A stretch of DNA of 64,000 bases from Polyodon spathula (GCF_017654505.1 NC_054537.1:74081618-74145617); one strand, 5' to 3'. Counted from the first letter of the stretch, positions 47,053-60,003 are shown. Notes: a model not told the origin generated them from the sequence alone. Program-made: numbers and translations.

Positions 47053-49233
47053 TAGAACTGTTCTTTTTATGTTAAGCATTCTTGTGTTTTTTTACAGGGG
47101 TTTAATTAAGTAACAGCCAAAAATGTGATGCCAGACTTCTGTAAACAGAAAGTCTGTAACAAAATGATTGATTGTTATTGTCCATACATTGTAGATACTA
47201 CTATTACTGAAGACAGCCATTGTGCATGTATCACAAAGTCTATAAACAAAACAAAATATTACAATAAATTAGTTCTGTGCCGTATAAAACTAAACTGATT
47301 ATATCAGTACTTGCTAGTCTTTTAACCAGTTTCAAATTTTTTTGAAGCAAATTAAAGCATTTTCGTTTCAGCTTTATATACAAAAACCTGCTACAGAGTA
47401 ACCTCCCCCCCATCCCACTCCATCCCCCCGCAAGTGTATATGTATGTGTATAGGCTTTTGGAGCATATCAAAATGTAACCTCATTACTGGGATGAAGTAT
47501 CAATTTCTCCATTTCTGCCATAATATAATAAATACATAAAAAATACTGGTAGTATACTGGTTATAATTAGTTACTATCAAGGATATGAGCAAATATTTTC
47601 TTTGGCCAATTCTCCTTTGTCTACAATGGTCAAACACTGCTTACAGTGTAAGGTTCCCTTCCCTCTCACATTGTTATTGAAGGGCATATTGAAGGTTTGT
47701 GCTTGATTTTTTGCAGTGCTTCTAAATATAGGACATAAAAAACGTCCCAGCGAGACACACAATAAAAGCATATCTTTTATAATCAGCATTCTGCCAAAAC
47801 CCACAAACAGAACTGTAGCCCAGATCTTAGAACTCTGAAGCGATTATAACAGAGAGTAATATATGCACAGGCATTACAAAACAGACGTTGTACAGAAAAC
47901 AAAATTAGCATCTGAGCTTAAAGATCAAAGACGTTTCTGATGATGCCATATGGCCACAATCAATTAAAACAAAATTGTATCTTTCTAATCTCATGCGTCA
48001 AACGATCACAATGATAGACTTTCCAATGTGGTAGAAATTAAACCAATAGTTTGTATGACCCTTTGGACCTGGTGCCAGAGAAACATAGAGACAGTGGGAG
48101 TGAGTGCATAGCATTAATATGCACAGAGGCTAGGGTGTGGAATTCAACATCTCGGCCTCTCACCTTGATAATGTGTTTTTTTTTTTTTTTTTTTTGTTTT
48201 GTTTTTTTTAACATTACTATAAACTGTAAATAAAACTAGGGCAGGTCCCACTATGTGATATAGGAATAGGCAGTAAAACAAACAAACAAAGAACCAAAAA
48301 AAGACAAGTAAAGCACTGTGCCCACTTCGGTGGGTACAGTAAGTGGAGCAGTTACACAGCAGCAAAGACAGGTTTCGGTAAGCTCCTTGGAGATAAACTG
48401 GTAAAAATTAGAAGGTGCACATGCATCAGTTTAAAAGGAAATAATAAAAACAATGCATGACATTTATAGTACAAGAAAGGGTTTAATGAAAAATATCTAG
48501 AATTAATCTGTATTTTAAAGTCCTTGTGGGAACCACAACTTGCAGCTTTTTGAACTCCCACCAGAATAATCCAAGCTGTAAACAAAATTCACAGACAGCT
48601 GTCTGTGACAATTCAGTGACTTAGGTTGACCCTGCACTAAATTTTTTTTTTATTAAAATTTTGGAAGCACAGAGATGTCACAGATGTATTATTATTCACG
48701 AGACAGAACTTAGTGCTCAGGAACGGAACTTTATTGTTACAACAAAACAGACCCTCATGTTTCTTTTACGACTGTCGTCAAAACACAGCTGCCATAATAG
48801 CAGTGCTGTACTACTGAATTCATTTTAAAACTGAACATAGCACAGTAAACCCATATTTACTTGCAAAAATTATGTCCATCTGTCTGCCTACCTAACAGTC
48901 TCCTTGCAAGTCTGGCTGTGTATTTGTCTATAGCTCAAGTTTTAAACTTCTATAATTTTATGTTATGAACTTTAAACTTCAGTCAAATATTGAGCTGATG
49001 TTTTTACTCAGGCTCCACAAGTAAACAATGAACACATTGCAAATTGTAAAAAAAAAAAAAAAAAGTGACGTACGGATGGATGACGTCACTGACAAGGCTA
49101 TTGTAACCAGGAAGAGACTGAGAGGCAGAGAATGCAGGTTTAAGCACTGGTGCGCACATTTAAAAATAATAATAAATGAAACAAAACACTACACATTAAC
49201 CTGTACAGAAAACACACTAACAAAATAACAGGC
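47053..49233. other. No recognised feature
   Basis: About 2.2 kb with poly-T (48175-48194), poly-A (49046-49064) and C-rich (47402-47430) runs. No coding signature. A TGACGTCA palindrome at about 49081-49088 is noted without further support. Confidence 0.45.
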
Positions 49234-50890
49234 TGTGAGAGGGGGTGTGAGGTTCTCTGAATACACAGGAGTCATTAAGTTTATTTGAGACTGCCTCACC
49301 AGCGTTTAATATTTATTTAAGGCACAAAGGTACACCCAACAATGGTAAGATTCGGGTTTGTTTTTATTTTTCAGGCAGTTCAGATAACAGACAGGTGATG
49401 AAAATAATCTTCAAAATAGAAGGCAAAAGAAAAGGAAAACAAAACATATAACACCACTACAAATAAAAGGTGTTGCTTCCTGCAGCCTCCACTATCCGGT
49501 GCGGTTCGAGTTTCAGTGACTCGTTGTTATTCCCTCACTATCACTCACAGGGTTGCCGAAACTTCCCCAACTAAATAGTCAACGTCCCACTCGGATATGT
49601 AATAAATTATTAAAGATTTTGAAGCGACTGTGTATCTCAGCTGCCCTTTTTTTCCATTCCAGACATTGGCAGTCTTTATTTTGTGTACTCCAGGTTTATG
49701 AATCCAGCTTTCACTGTCGTTCCTTCTAGAAGGGCAAGAGCGAAGTAACAGCAAAGAGTCATTTGTATTGGTCGATCAACCCCCCCCAAGACCCGCCTCC
49801 TGACCCCTCAGAGAAAGATGTTACACACCCTGACCCAACCTCTTTGTGTCATTGCCATGATTGGCAAACGGATCCCAAGGGCTCCCGACCATCCCCTGCA
49901 GGATCATGCATGCGCCTGTGTGACGGAAAGATACGTTCTGGTGATGAATCTTCCTCCCAACCTGTGAGGGCACTAAAGAATGAGAGGAGAAGTATCTGGA
50001 AGGGCTGGCCTGACAGTTCGTTTCCGGGTCAGGGAAGTGGGTCAGCCTGGAAAGAAGCGCAACTCTGTTGTAACACCGTATTGATTTGAAAGGTAAACAA
50101 GAAGCAGCTGCAAGTAATAAGGCAGCTGCAACCATTTACCTAGATATCATGCAGGATTACATATAGGGGCCAGGGTAACGCTGATCTTTTCCTTCGTTTG
50201 GGTTAAACGATTGGAGAGAGAGAAGGACTGAGAGAGGAGCTCTCAGAGTGGATTGTGTTCGTGTTTTGTATTGTTGTGTCTGTCCGTGTAACTGTCTGTT
50301 TTTGTATTCAGCACTAGACAGTTAAGTACACCTCCGGAGCTGTCGCCAGGGTCAGCACGATCCGGAGCACCACTACACACCACACAAGCTGTGTCTGCAC
50401 CGAGCACCTGCACGTCTTCACGCACCCAGGACTGTTGACCGCGTCTTGTGTTTTGGTTCGGGACTGTGCCCTGTTTTTGTTATCCCCGCGCGTTACACAT
50501 TGTTGTGTATAGACGGGGATTTATTATTTTACGGTCACCAGACCTGGATTATAATTAAAGCACCCTTTTTTTCACTGAAATACCGTTGTCTGCCTGTCAC
50601 TCCTGCATCACATCACCGCTACACTTGTTCCCCTTACCAGCCACTTTGCTACAGCCTGATAGCCAGCACAGGTATCCCCTATCACAGGCACAAGGGCCAA
50701 AACAAAAGATCTATACAGACACTCACAGACGTAAATACACAGACGGAGTGAGACAGCACAAAGACAAAAACACATACCTCTGATCAACATTAACTCTAAC
50801 TCTTCTAACAGCTGTGATCCTTATTTTTACACCTGTGGCTGGAGTTTTAATTAATTAATAACTGATTCAATTCCCAGCCACATTCCCACA
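49234..50890 (-). repeat. Candidate older LTR-like block hosting the solo LTR
   Basis: The block starts TGTGAGAGG and ends ATTCCCACA, giving TG...CA style borders. On the minus strand AATAAA (complement at 49280-49285) lies about 45 bases from the end, as in an R/U5 layout. Without the inserted solo LTR it would be about 920 bp. No target duplication and no partner copy are found here, so the call is weak. Confidence 0.2.
49919..50653 (+). mobile_element. Solo LTR of the Gmr1-like gypsy family
   Basis: 735 bp, TGTGACGG to CTACA, aligned over its length with the LTRs at 30017 and 35155. The flanks are GCCTG (49914-49918) and GCCTG (50654-50658), a perfect 5-bp target duplication. No internal sequence is present, so the element was lost by recombination between its LTRs. 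It is clearly more diverged than the two paired LTRs are from each other, with an extra segment around 50360-50395 (CACACAAGCTGTGTCTGC region), so it stems from another insertion. Confidence 0.95.
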
Positions 50891-52064
50891 TGTTTTTGTT
50901 TGTTTCCATAGAGAATCTTTTGTCAAACTGTTTTGATGTTTACAGGATACTAAATAAATTAGTTACCACCAGAATAGTTTAGAAACCAGAAATTGAACTG
51001 TTGGTTATGCTAGTCTAATAGAAAATACAAATTAGAAGCTTTTGTGGCCTAAAAGTTTCTAATCTTTCAATGAAAAACAAAGACACAATTATTGTGTACT
51101 TCATGCACGCCCACATGCATACAAATCTTTTGCCAATTGAATCCATATTGAATATTAAGGGATTCTAGTACTACCTCATTTACTGTAGCATCTTAGATTA
51201 AACTGCACTGATGGAATTGCATTATAATACAAAGGCAAACACAACAGTTCGCACTACGGTACACTAAATTGTTCATACATTTTGGTGGAAGTGCTTTTTA
51301 CTAGACTGGTCTTTTCTAGTCTTCTCTGTGAGCTCTTTATAGATTTATAAAAAATAATAATTTAAACAGTTTTTTGTTTTTTTTCTGTGGCTGCTTCTAA
51401 AATGGAACAATACTGGCAAATCTTTATATCAATAACTCTTTCCTTGAAGACTAAACATAGTTTTGTACACTTATTTTAGCTTCATAAAACAGAAATTACA
51501 TTCTCTTAGAAAGTGGAACACAAATAGCATGGTTATAAGCAATGACTCGGGTCAACAGGATTATAAAGGAAGTACGTTGTATTATATGCTAAAAAGAATG
51601 CACGAAAGATGCCAGCCAATATGCTTGTTTTGTCATATTCTACTGCGCCTGTAGTAAAGGAACTGGGATGAATAAACTGTCTGGAACACATATTGCATAT
51701 CGGTCTGTACCTATTGGCATCATTCATTTTCAAACATCAGATTGAAAATGGCTTTTGATCAATATCCGTCGTACTGTAACTTAACAGAATGCTTATAAAC
51801 TCAATATTCCAACCAGCGTATCATCTGCTACAGCTATTGACCTACAACATAATGAGATAAAAGAAAGCTAAATCATGTCATGGGAATCATTTTGCCAAAT
51901 GTATTCCTATAATATCAACCCCAAAATGTCGAACTCCAGTGATGCTTTAAGATAAGATTTTTGCTTTCTTAATGCAATGGAAATACCCTTACAGTAGATT
52001 CAAGAGCCCTGTTCTTGTATTGTATCTTGGGCCTAACTGTTTAACAAGATACTATCAGTTTTGT

Positions 52065-52066
<2 letters not shown>
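50891..52066. other. No recognised feature
   Basis: AT-rich unique-looking sequence, no coding signature. Confidence 0.5.

Positions 52067-52158
<92 letters not shown>
52067..52158. repeat. Compound (TA)n(TG)n microsatellite
   Basis: TA repeat to about 52124 continuing as TG repeat to 52158, the same structure as at 28905-29001. Confidence 0.97.
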
Positions 52159-52161
<3 letters not shown>

Positions 52162-52878
52162 ATACACATCTCTTCAATAACATGTAAAATACAATTCTAT
52201 TTATGTAACAGCTTCTTCTGGCTTCTATATCAAATGGATTTGTCATGCACTTGTGTATTTAGTTTTATTTGTGACATTATTGTTATGAAAACTATCAACA
52301 TACATGTAAATTATATTTTAAGCCTTTTTTAATGAATGCAAATAATTTAAAATGCTAGCGATTGAACTGTGATACGTTCCAGATAAATACAATATATACT
52401 GTGTCTTCATTATATATGTAGACTGAAGGGTTGGTTAACAAATGTATCCAATGTGAATGACAGTTTAAACCATATGCTTTCTTAAAGACATAGCCTTCAA
52501 TGTTGCAAATCTTTTTGCCTATTTATTTCATTTTCAGAACAGATTGGGTCTATGCATATGAATTAAGGCTAAAGTATAATGGGCTCCATATTGTTCGTCC
52601 TCTTGTCACCATTCTTTTTCATATGTCCAACACTGTATGATGGATGAGGTTAAAGGTTGGGCATCTTCTCTTGAGAGTTCAGATATCTCAGTTGTATTAA
52701 AATAACTAAATCTAAAAAAAACTCATTGTCTGAGATTAATCTCAATGGTAGCCTAGAATACATTTGCGTTTTTTTTGACAAAGACCATAAGGGCAGGAAT
52801 ATGCTATTTTAATTTTGATGCGGTTAGCTGGTAGAAAATATTATAGGGGCATTATAATCTAAAATAAATAAATAATAA

Positions 52879-52879
<1 letters not shown>
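52159..52879. other. No recognised feature
   Basis: Unique-looking sequence. Confidence 0.5.

Positions 52880-52923
<44 letters not shown>
52880..52923. repeat. (AAT)n microsatellite
   Basis: About 44 bp of uninterrupted TAA repeat. Confidence 0.95.
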
Positions 52924-52924
<1 letters not shown>

Positions 52925-53009
52925 TATCTATTTAAAGTTTAATTTATTCAAACTAAGGTCTTAATGGCATGTTCTGAGGCTGATCAAGGTTAAAAAGAAA
53001 CTGTATTTC

Positions 53010-53064
<55 letters not shown>
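53010..53064. repeat. (TATC)n microsatellite
   Basis: About 13 to 14 tandem TATC units without interruption. Confidence 0.97.
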
Positions 53065-53661
53065 AGGGCCGTCACTCGATTATTTGTCCACATTTTCAAT
53101 AAAGGTAATGAGCGACTATAGGTATAGCGACTGTCCTGCACTTCTAAATCAATAGAATCTAAAAAAAATAAATAAATAATGGGAATTTGGTCTTTTTAAA
53201 AGTGTTTGCTGTGTTTCCCATTACAGCTACAGACCTGACTTCCTGTACTTCTCCTTTTTATTGCATTTAGCAAAACTGAGACACCAAAGAGATTAAGTCA
53301 TTTTGAATCTTGTTAGAGGTACCCGAGAATACTGTGACTATTGACAAGTGATTGCTTAACATGCTGTCATAGAAAGTATCCGACAACGTAATTCCACATA
53401 GTTACCTATATTTGAGGAATTGGTGCCTTCACTGTTCCCTCTGAAAGCCAGTTCTTGCTCATTATGATGTATTGTATCCCTACGCTTCTGCATCTCCATC
53501 ACATTGAACACCAATCCGGGTTTGTCCAAAAGAGTGTCACAGTGGTTTGGAAGTGACTTTGGGAACGTTCATGTTTTTGTGCTGACTTCGATAGACAGAT
53601 TGCTGAACAAAAGACAGTTCCGGCAGTATTATTTTTTTAATTAACTGCTGAAAGTGAACTA
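53065..53661. other. No recognised feature
   Basis: Unique-looking sequence ahead of the hAT-like fragment; it may contain more decayed parts of the same element, but none is legible. Confidence 0.4.
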
Positions 53662-53847
53662 ATGGTTTTGTACAGCAGTGCTGAATTCAGAAGTGTCAAA
53701 AGAGTGTTGACATTGCTTAAAGTGCTGGAGGAGAACAACCTTCACGACGGAGATTACCCATACTTCACCAATAACAACAGCAGATTCAAGAGATGTTTCA
53801 GTACACTGAAATGTATAAAGACTTTCCTGAGCAATATAATGACTTAA
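53662..53847 (+). pseudogene. hAT-type transposase C-terminal fragment (ZMYM1-like)
   Basis: The frame reads VLTLLKVLEENNLHDGDYPY, FTNNNSRFKRCFSTLKCIKT and FLSNIMT, then a stop. The RCFSTLKCIKTFLSNIM phrase resembles the start of the dimerisation region of hAT transposases and of ZMYM1-like proteins (FS.LK.IKT.LR..M). The rest of the domain is missing downstream and nothing legible is found upstream. The fragment is short, so confidence is moderate. Confidence 0.45.
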
Positions 53848-55165
53848 GTCAGACTTGGGGCTCTGTTCTCAAACATTAGAATTTTTAGGAGAATTGGTTC
53901 TCCACTTAAATATGGAGTTCGAATTGAGTATATTCTTTAGGCAGTATTCAAATGTATTTTCCTCAGCAAAGCAGCATGAGAATCTCTTTTTACTCGAATG
54001 AATTCAAATCGAGCATTCGCTTTTCCCAATTTACATAGGTGATCAGTGTCTCTTCCTATAGATTCCCTGCTTACATTCGCCTTTGTTCTCCTGTAAAGAC
54101 ATGGCTGAATCAAATGGGCTGCATTAGCTTCTAGAAACAGTAGAAAAACCTTCATTTCGGCTAGATACAAAAAGCACTATTCAGAATCTTTTATATAAAT
54201 CGGGAGAATGAATTGAACACCTCCTGACCAGTGATCACATTCGAATAAAATCAGGAATATTAACTGAAATTTTGACAATGAGAATCACACGTGGGAATTC
54301 AAAAAGGGGCATATTGGTATGTAAATTAAGCATTCAAGATGTCGTTTCAAGTGTATTGTCCTAGTGGAATTTAAAAGGGAAACAGGAGAATCTTTGTTAG
54401 AATAATCTTGAATACCCAAATTCCCCTTCTTGAGAATCACTAATAGGTAAAACCCTGTGCGGATACAACAAAGTGTGTCCGCATCCGATCCACATCTGGG
54501 AGACTTTAACTTTATCTGATCTGTGATCCGCACTCCTCCTGACATATCCATCCGCTTCCACAAAAATACACACAAATTGCATTTGTCTGAAGACTTTGGG
54601 ATTGAGGGGTTAAGTGTGTTGTCTGTTCATGTGCCTGCTGTCACAGAGTGTGCGTGGATTATTGGGTCTGTCACTTTGTTCTCTCTCTCGCACTCTCTCC
54701 TCTCACTCTCTCTTTATTTACAGTATAATCGTAAATCTCAAAAAACTACTCACTTCTAAATCTTTTGTAGTCATTTTTGTATTACTTTAGTATAAATATA
54801 TGTTAATTTGGATTCATATGTTGTTTTTTTCTGACTTTATGTGAACGAAAAGACACACATTTGCCCGTTTTCCCATTGGAAATAGTGATATTTTGAAATA
54901 TCACTGTCCTGGTCACAAAAGCAAAGTTTGTGGGGAATAATAGCCATTTTCTATACTTTTGAGGCATAAGCAATTAGGAAATAACACTTACTACCCAGGA
55001 ACAAAAATTGTGTTACATAGTGTAATTGATTAGTTTTTTAAGCCAGCGTCATTGTTGAAATACGAATATATTCCTTAAGCTCTATAGATATACATTACCC
55101 TGTTTTAGATGATGTTCTTGCTGCACTGGGGCAGCACTACTGTATAAGGACATAGGGCATTCTAG

Positions 55166-55167
<2 letters not shown>
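53848..55167. other. Unrecognised, possibly MITE-derived in its first 550 bases
   Basis: 53870-54430 is rich in GAGAAT and ATTCTC words in both orientations, which suggests a decayed inverted-repeat element, but no clear ends or target duplication were found. A short CT-rich stretch lies at 54679-54712. No gene seen. Confidence 0.35.

Positions 55168-55199
<32 letters not shown>
55168..55199. repeat. (CA)n microsatellite
   Basis: About 32 bp of CA repeat. Confidence 0.95.
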
Positions 55200-55201
<2 letters not shown>

Positions 55202-56995
55202 GTAATGTACAAGTCCCCAGGAACATCAGATTCAGATTTTTCTTTTTTACTTTTTCACATGGCTCAGTGGAAATGAGTCAAATGAGATGCAGGGAAAATA
55301 CATTGTAATTTGTTTACTATTTAAAAGGTCAAAAGTGTTTGAGAAGGCCAAAGCATGACAGCTTTTTCTTCTGAATATAATGACGTTTGTCAGTCATATC
55401 TCAACTGTTAAAATACAGACTGAGGACAATGCTACAGGAAAAAGGTTGTTGATTATCACATCTCAAAAGAAGAACATATTTGCAAGTTGCCAATAGACAC
55501 AGTGAAGGTGACGTCAAGACTGAAGAGAGAGGAGGGCAGCAAGGCTGCCAGCAGCATGTAGACCTCGGTAACACTTGTTAACAAAAGTGGAACTCTAAAA
55601 AGAAGCCATTGTGTTTCATCATTCTTAATGTGTTTTTGAAAGAGACTATGCAATAGATTGTTTCAGTCATGTTATTGATGACCAAATATACATTACGTTG
55701 TTTGTTTCTACAAAAGCTTGTTTCTTTTAACCTTTCATGATCAACTACTGAAAAAGAAGTCCAACAGGTACTTATCATAATGTATTTTTTACCTTTACTT
55801 TCACATATCTGATGTACCTAAATACTGCATGGAATATCATAAATACAAATAATACGCTGGGTCATGCACTGTTAGACAGCGTACTGTCTATAACATTTAC
55901 TGGTGTGTGTCTAATTTGTATATAAGGCTATTTTTCAAAAATGCATTCTCATTTTCTCAGCTCCCATAGACTTTAAACACAGCTCAGTGTTGACATGCTT
56001 CCATTTGTATCATTCGTTGATCCATGACGTCATTACGTTTTTGTTTCTACTTTCATTAAATGCAAGGAACACCGTTGCAATTGTACTGATGACAACTTAG
56101 AAAATAGAAGTTGAAAGAGCACTAAGAAACAAATGAGGATAACAGCTCCAAGACAGAAATTAACAGGGAATTTGGACAGCAGTAACACATTAGTTTTCTA
56201 TTCTGGAAGCCCAGTACATGACCCTTAGTATTTGTATACACTGTTCAAAACTATTTGCTACAAGAGTATCCTATGAAACGATAGGACCGAAACCAAACAA
56301 AGGAACACAGAGCATTGGCAAACAAAGCTATCTAGTAAGAAAAGGTTATATAAACAAACTAAAGGTATATTTTTCTTTAGATTAAGTTTATTTTAGGACT
56401 TGAGCAGTTGAAAATATTATTCTTTAACAAAAACAGTTTCCCTTTTGAAAAAACTGTCTCAGACTTGCCATTACACTCTTGCACGGCTTTTGTTGTTATT
56501 TTCAAGTTGATTGGTATCATAATCAGGGGTTTTAATTCAGAAAATGACATCAAAAGCAACTTTTGCATCACTTATTACATGGTAAGAGTACAATTGGCTT
56601 AATAAATTGAAGCCTAAGTATATATGGGAAATATCTCCTTTTGTGGAATAAAAATGTTAAGTGTTATTTTATTATTATTTGTTTTAATTTAATCCCTGGC
56701 ATAAGCTTATTTTATTTAGCTTGTGTGGAGTCTCTCTTGCTCTCCACATATTTGATTTATAACATCTGCAGAGTTTATGAATACCTTTTTCATTTTTCTT
56801 GTGACATTTTAAGTAATTGTACGCTTCTGTTAACTATATCACTTGCAATGCGTACTGGGTTAATGAGCATGCCACTCTCCAATAAATAGCAAGTAATAGT
56901 AAGAGATCCTGTTTTTTATAAATTACATCAACCATCTATGTAAAAATGCAATCATAATTCGTATATCAAATAGTCTTTTGTGTCAGAAATTGTTA
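55200..56995. other. No recognised feature
   Basis: About 1.8 kb of AT-rich unique-looking sequence. A TGACGTCA palindrome near 56026 is noted. Open frames of 60-80 codons have no recognisable domains. Confidence 0.5.
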
Positions 56996-57705
56996 GTTCC
57001 CTTTCAAGTCAAAGATGACCAACAACCAATACTTTTGGCATATGCCTGCCACAGGTCAGGTATTTCCTGAGCATTTTATATCAGAGCTGCCGATTGGCCC
57101 CTCCGCAGAGATCACTTTTTCTTTTGCGTCTCACAATCAGGTAGGTAAGGTAGGTATACTACCTTCTAGCAGCCATGGACCCCACGCAGGAGGCGCGCAG
57201 AGTTCACCACTGCACCGTATGGTGACCTGAGGCATCGCTTTCAGGCTTCTGTGGCAGCTAATAACTGGGGCTGCCCGCAAAGACAGGGAAACACCAGACT
57301 TAGGGCCCCAGTGCAACATCCGGGAGTCAGTTTCAATGGTGCCCTAGGCAGCCTCCGAAGAAGGACACAAGGTTCCTTGAGGTTGCATGCTTGTATCATA
57401 AACATTAGTTTGGCAGTAATGAGAAGTCCCTCTCCTGCTGTCTCCACTCATGCTCCCTCGTGACGGCTTTGATATATTTTCCCGAAAGTATTGGTTGTAA
57501 CCCCAGTTCCCTGAAAGAGAAGACCAACAAAAAAACCTTACGAGGTTGCATCACTCGCAATTGAGGGTTCGATACAAAAGAGAAAGTGATCTCTGGAGGG
57601 GCCTATTGGCAGCTCTGACATAAAATGCTCAGTAAATACCTGACCTGTAGCAGGCATATCCCAAAAGTGTTGATTGTTGGTCATCTTCTCTTCCAGGGAG
57701 CCAGG
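56996..57705. mobile_element. Internally deleted DIRS-like element with long inverted repeats
   Basis: Two arms of about 130 bp, 56996-57128 and 57574-57705, are inverted copies of each other with high identity; shared words include GCCTGCCACAGGTCAGGTAT on the left (one difference on the right) and CCTGAGCATTTTATATCAGA (two differences). The phrases GTTCCCTTTCA and CCCCAGTTCCCTGAAAGAGA match a motif I associate with terminal repeats of fish DIRS elements. Between the arms, 57175-57463 starts with a Met-Asp-Pro coding trace that could be the Gag start, and 57467-57480 could be the very end of the last ORF. No catalytic domains remain. Confidence 0.55.
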
Positions 57706-57720
57706 GTTAGAAAGTCTTCA

Positions 57721-58288
57721 CCACCTTGAACTTTTTTCACATTTTGTTGTGTCAGTGCCTCAGAGTTTCATGCATTTAAATGAGGATTGTTTTCTACTTA
57801 TCTACACACCATACTCCACACTGTTAAGGGGAAATAATTTTTTATTAGGAAAAAAATATATATTTAAAATACAAAACTGAAAGATCATTATTGTATAATG
57901 CTTTGCATTTAGGCCAAGAAGTTACATTTTAGTTTCATCAGACCACAAAACTTTTTGCGACATGGCTACAGAATCTCCTGGTGTTTTTTTGCATACTTCA
58001 AATGGGATTCAAGGTGGGCTTTCTTGAGTAATGGCTTCCTTCTTGCCATCCTACCATACAGGCCAGATTTGTGGAGTGCTTGGTATATTGTTGTCACGTG
58101 CACAATTTGACCAGTCTTGGCCATAAAAGTCTGTAGCTCTTGCAAAGTTGCCATTGGCCTCTTGGCAGCCTCTCTGATCAGGGACAGCCTGATCTAGGCA
58201 GGGTCTTGGTAGTGCCATACACCTTCCACTTCTTAGTGATCGTCTTGAACGTGCTCCAAGGGATATTCAAAGCCCTCTTCGGGTTCTA
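57721..58288 (-). mobile_element. Tc1-like transposon fragment
   Basis: The outer end CACCTTGAACTTTTTTCACA is at 57722-57741. The transposase reads on the minus strand from about 58288: IPWSTFKTITKKWKVYGTTK (frame one), then the open piece 57966-58154 with LQELQTFMAKTGQIVHVTTI and LYGRMARRKPLLKK, then a stop after HQEIL and KSFVV towards the catalytic part. The extreme N-terminus, the catalytic triad and the right end are missing. Stops and frameshifts make it dead. Confidence 0.85.
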
Positions 58289-58426
58289 ACCCAACTGGTC
58301 ATAATCCCCAATAAATGCCCTGTGCCTTGATCATGATTACTTAACTAAAGCAATGTTGTAGGCAATTGAGATACTAAACTTAACTTTATTTTGTAGCTTA
58401 CTTGTGATGTAGTTTGCCATACTCTG

Positions 58427-58596
58427 CCCTTACGGAACAAACATATATTTTTAATATATGGTAGAAAAGTATGATCCTTATCATATATTTAAAATTTATT
58501 TTAGTCTATTTTATAAGGGGTCAATTTCTATATATGAAAAAATATAAGTATCATACTTTTCTACTATATATTAAACATATGTTTTTTCCATAAGGG
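58427..58596. repeat. Fold-back element with about 53-bp arms
   Basis: Left arm 58427-58481 (CCCTTACGGAACAAACATAT and on) and right arm 58544-58596 are inverted copies with about 45 matching positions. The centre is 62 bp and AT-rich. If the flanking TA dinucleotides (58420-58421 and about 58605-58606) belong to it, it would be a Tc1/mariner-type MITE. No coding trace. Confidence 0.75.
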
Positions 58597-59988
58597 TGGG
58601 CGTACCATTTTTTGTGAATGCTAAAGAAATAAGGATAAATCAGCTGAATGAAGTCTGTAGGGGGAGTTTTTTTTTTCAGCACAGTCGAGCCTGGACACTG
58701 GGGTTTTATCCTCAACTTCACAGCAGTTCCCTGTACCAGTTGCAAGGATGAATACGATCTGCAACTTATGATTGACTAGAAGATCACAAGGTTGTCCAAT
58801 GTCTACAAAACTTCGCAATATAGACAGTGCTGCTTTACCTAACTGTCAAGATAATAATATGGTGCTCATATTATTTTGTCCACCAAGTGTACATTATGTA
58901 TGCAATTAGCCCCTGGTACTGTGTTACAACCTTAATTATTTCTAAACTCTGCCTGTAAATTTGACCCTGATTGATAGGACTATGGTAAAAGCTGCATGAA
59001 ATGATAGTGAGCAGTGGGATGTATTTTAATACTGTGTTATTTCCCAACCCCTGCAGTTTTTTATGAAGCTGTACACCTAATTTAGTATTAAAAAATAAGA
59101 CTGTTAATGTGAGTAAACAACACCATGAAATAAAAGTGCTTCTCAAGTTCCACTATATGGCTAGAGAACTGGAGAAATAATATTTTAAATTCATGAAACA
59201 GAAACTAAAAAATAAATAAAAAGAAGAAGAAATACTGAAGTACAACAAGTGGGAAGTAAACTGAAATAGCGACCAAAGAAAGTCTTTCCTGTCTGGCATG
59301 GCCACCTGTCTGGGTGCAATTTGATTTTGCAAGACTGAAAGCAGAGCCAAATCATGTGGGCCATAGAGGATTTTAGCTCAAAGAGGGGTGCATTTTCACA
59401 GGGAAAACTAAACTGCCCTCACAAAGGGAAACATATAGAAAAAGCCTTTTTTCAGTAAAGTAAGCATTTTTGCAATATTTTAATTCGCCTTGATGGGGAG
59501 TTCACCATTGGCATCTAATTTTTATTCTTTACAGACCGTAAAATGTGTGAGAAAGTAGAACACCAAAAATTCTCATATGCATATGAAAAATCATTACATG
59601 AAAGGGTCCAGGGGATTAGGACAAGATAAATGTATACTAAGCTTTACACATTCCATTGACAAATTTGCTGTTTTGGCATTGTTGCTTCAGACCTGCTGGT
59701 TACCAAGGGGATGACATTAAACTGAGAGAAAATAGCTTATTATGTGTGATGAATTCAAACAAAGATATGACGCACTGTACCCAGTGACTATATCTAAGAA
59801 ATAGAGACGAAATGTCAAGCATCTCAAAAGAAACCTGCTGTAAATTCTGGTTATGGACACTATAACGAATTTCTACCCGAGTAAAAGGTCGCTTTGTTTG
59901 GACCCCGCTGACATGCAGTGTAGTGAATATTATGAGCTAGAGGTTGCATAAAAGCGCCAAAAAAAAAATGGGTATGTGACAAAAATCT
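58597..59988. other. No recognised feature
   Basis: Unique-looking sequence without coding or repeat signature. Confidence 0.5.
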
Positions 59989-60003
59989 GGCACTAGAGGG
60001 CTG
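59989..60003 (+). promoter_or_regulatory. Weak CTCF-like motif
   Basis: GGCACTAGAGGGCTG matches most of the CTCF core (CCASYAGRKGGC) with one mismatch. It is in the same orientation as the motif at 14604. Chance occurrence is quite possible. Confidence 0.25.

Noticed and set aside
53870..54430. MITE with GAGAAT/ATTCTC ends
   Set aside because: Many short words recur in both orientations, but ends could not be matched over more than about ten bases and no target duplication was found.
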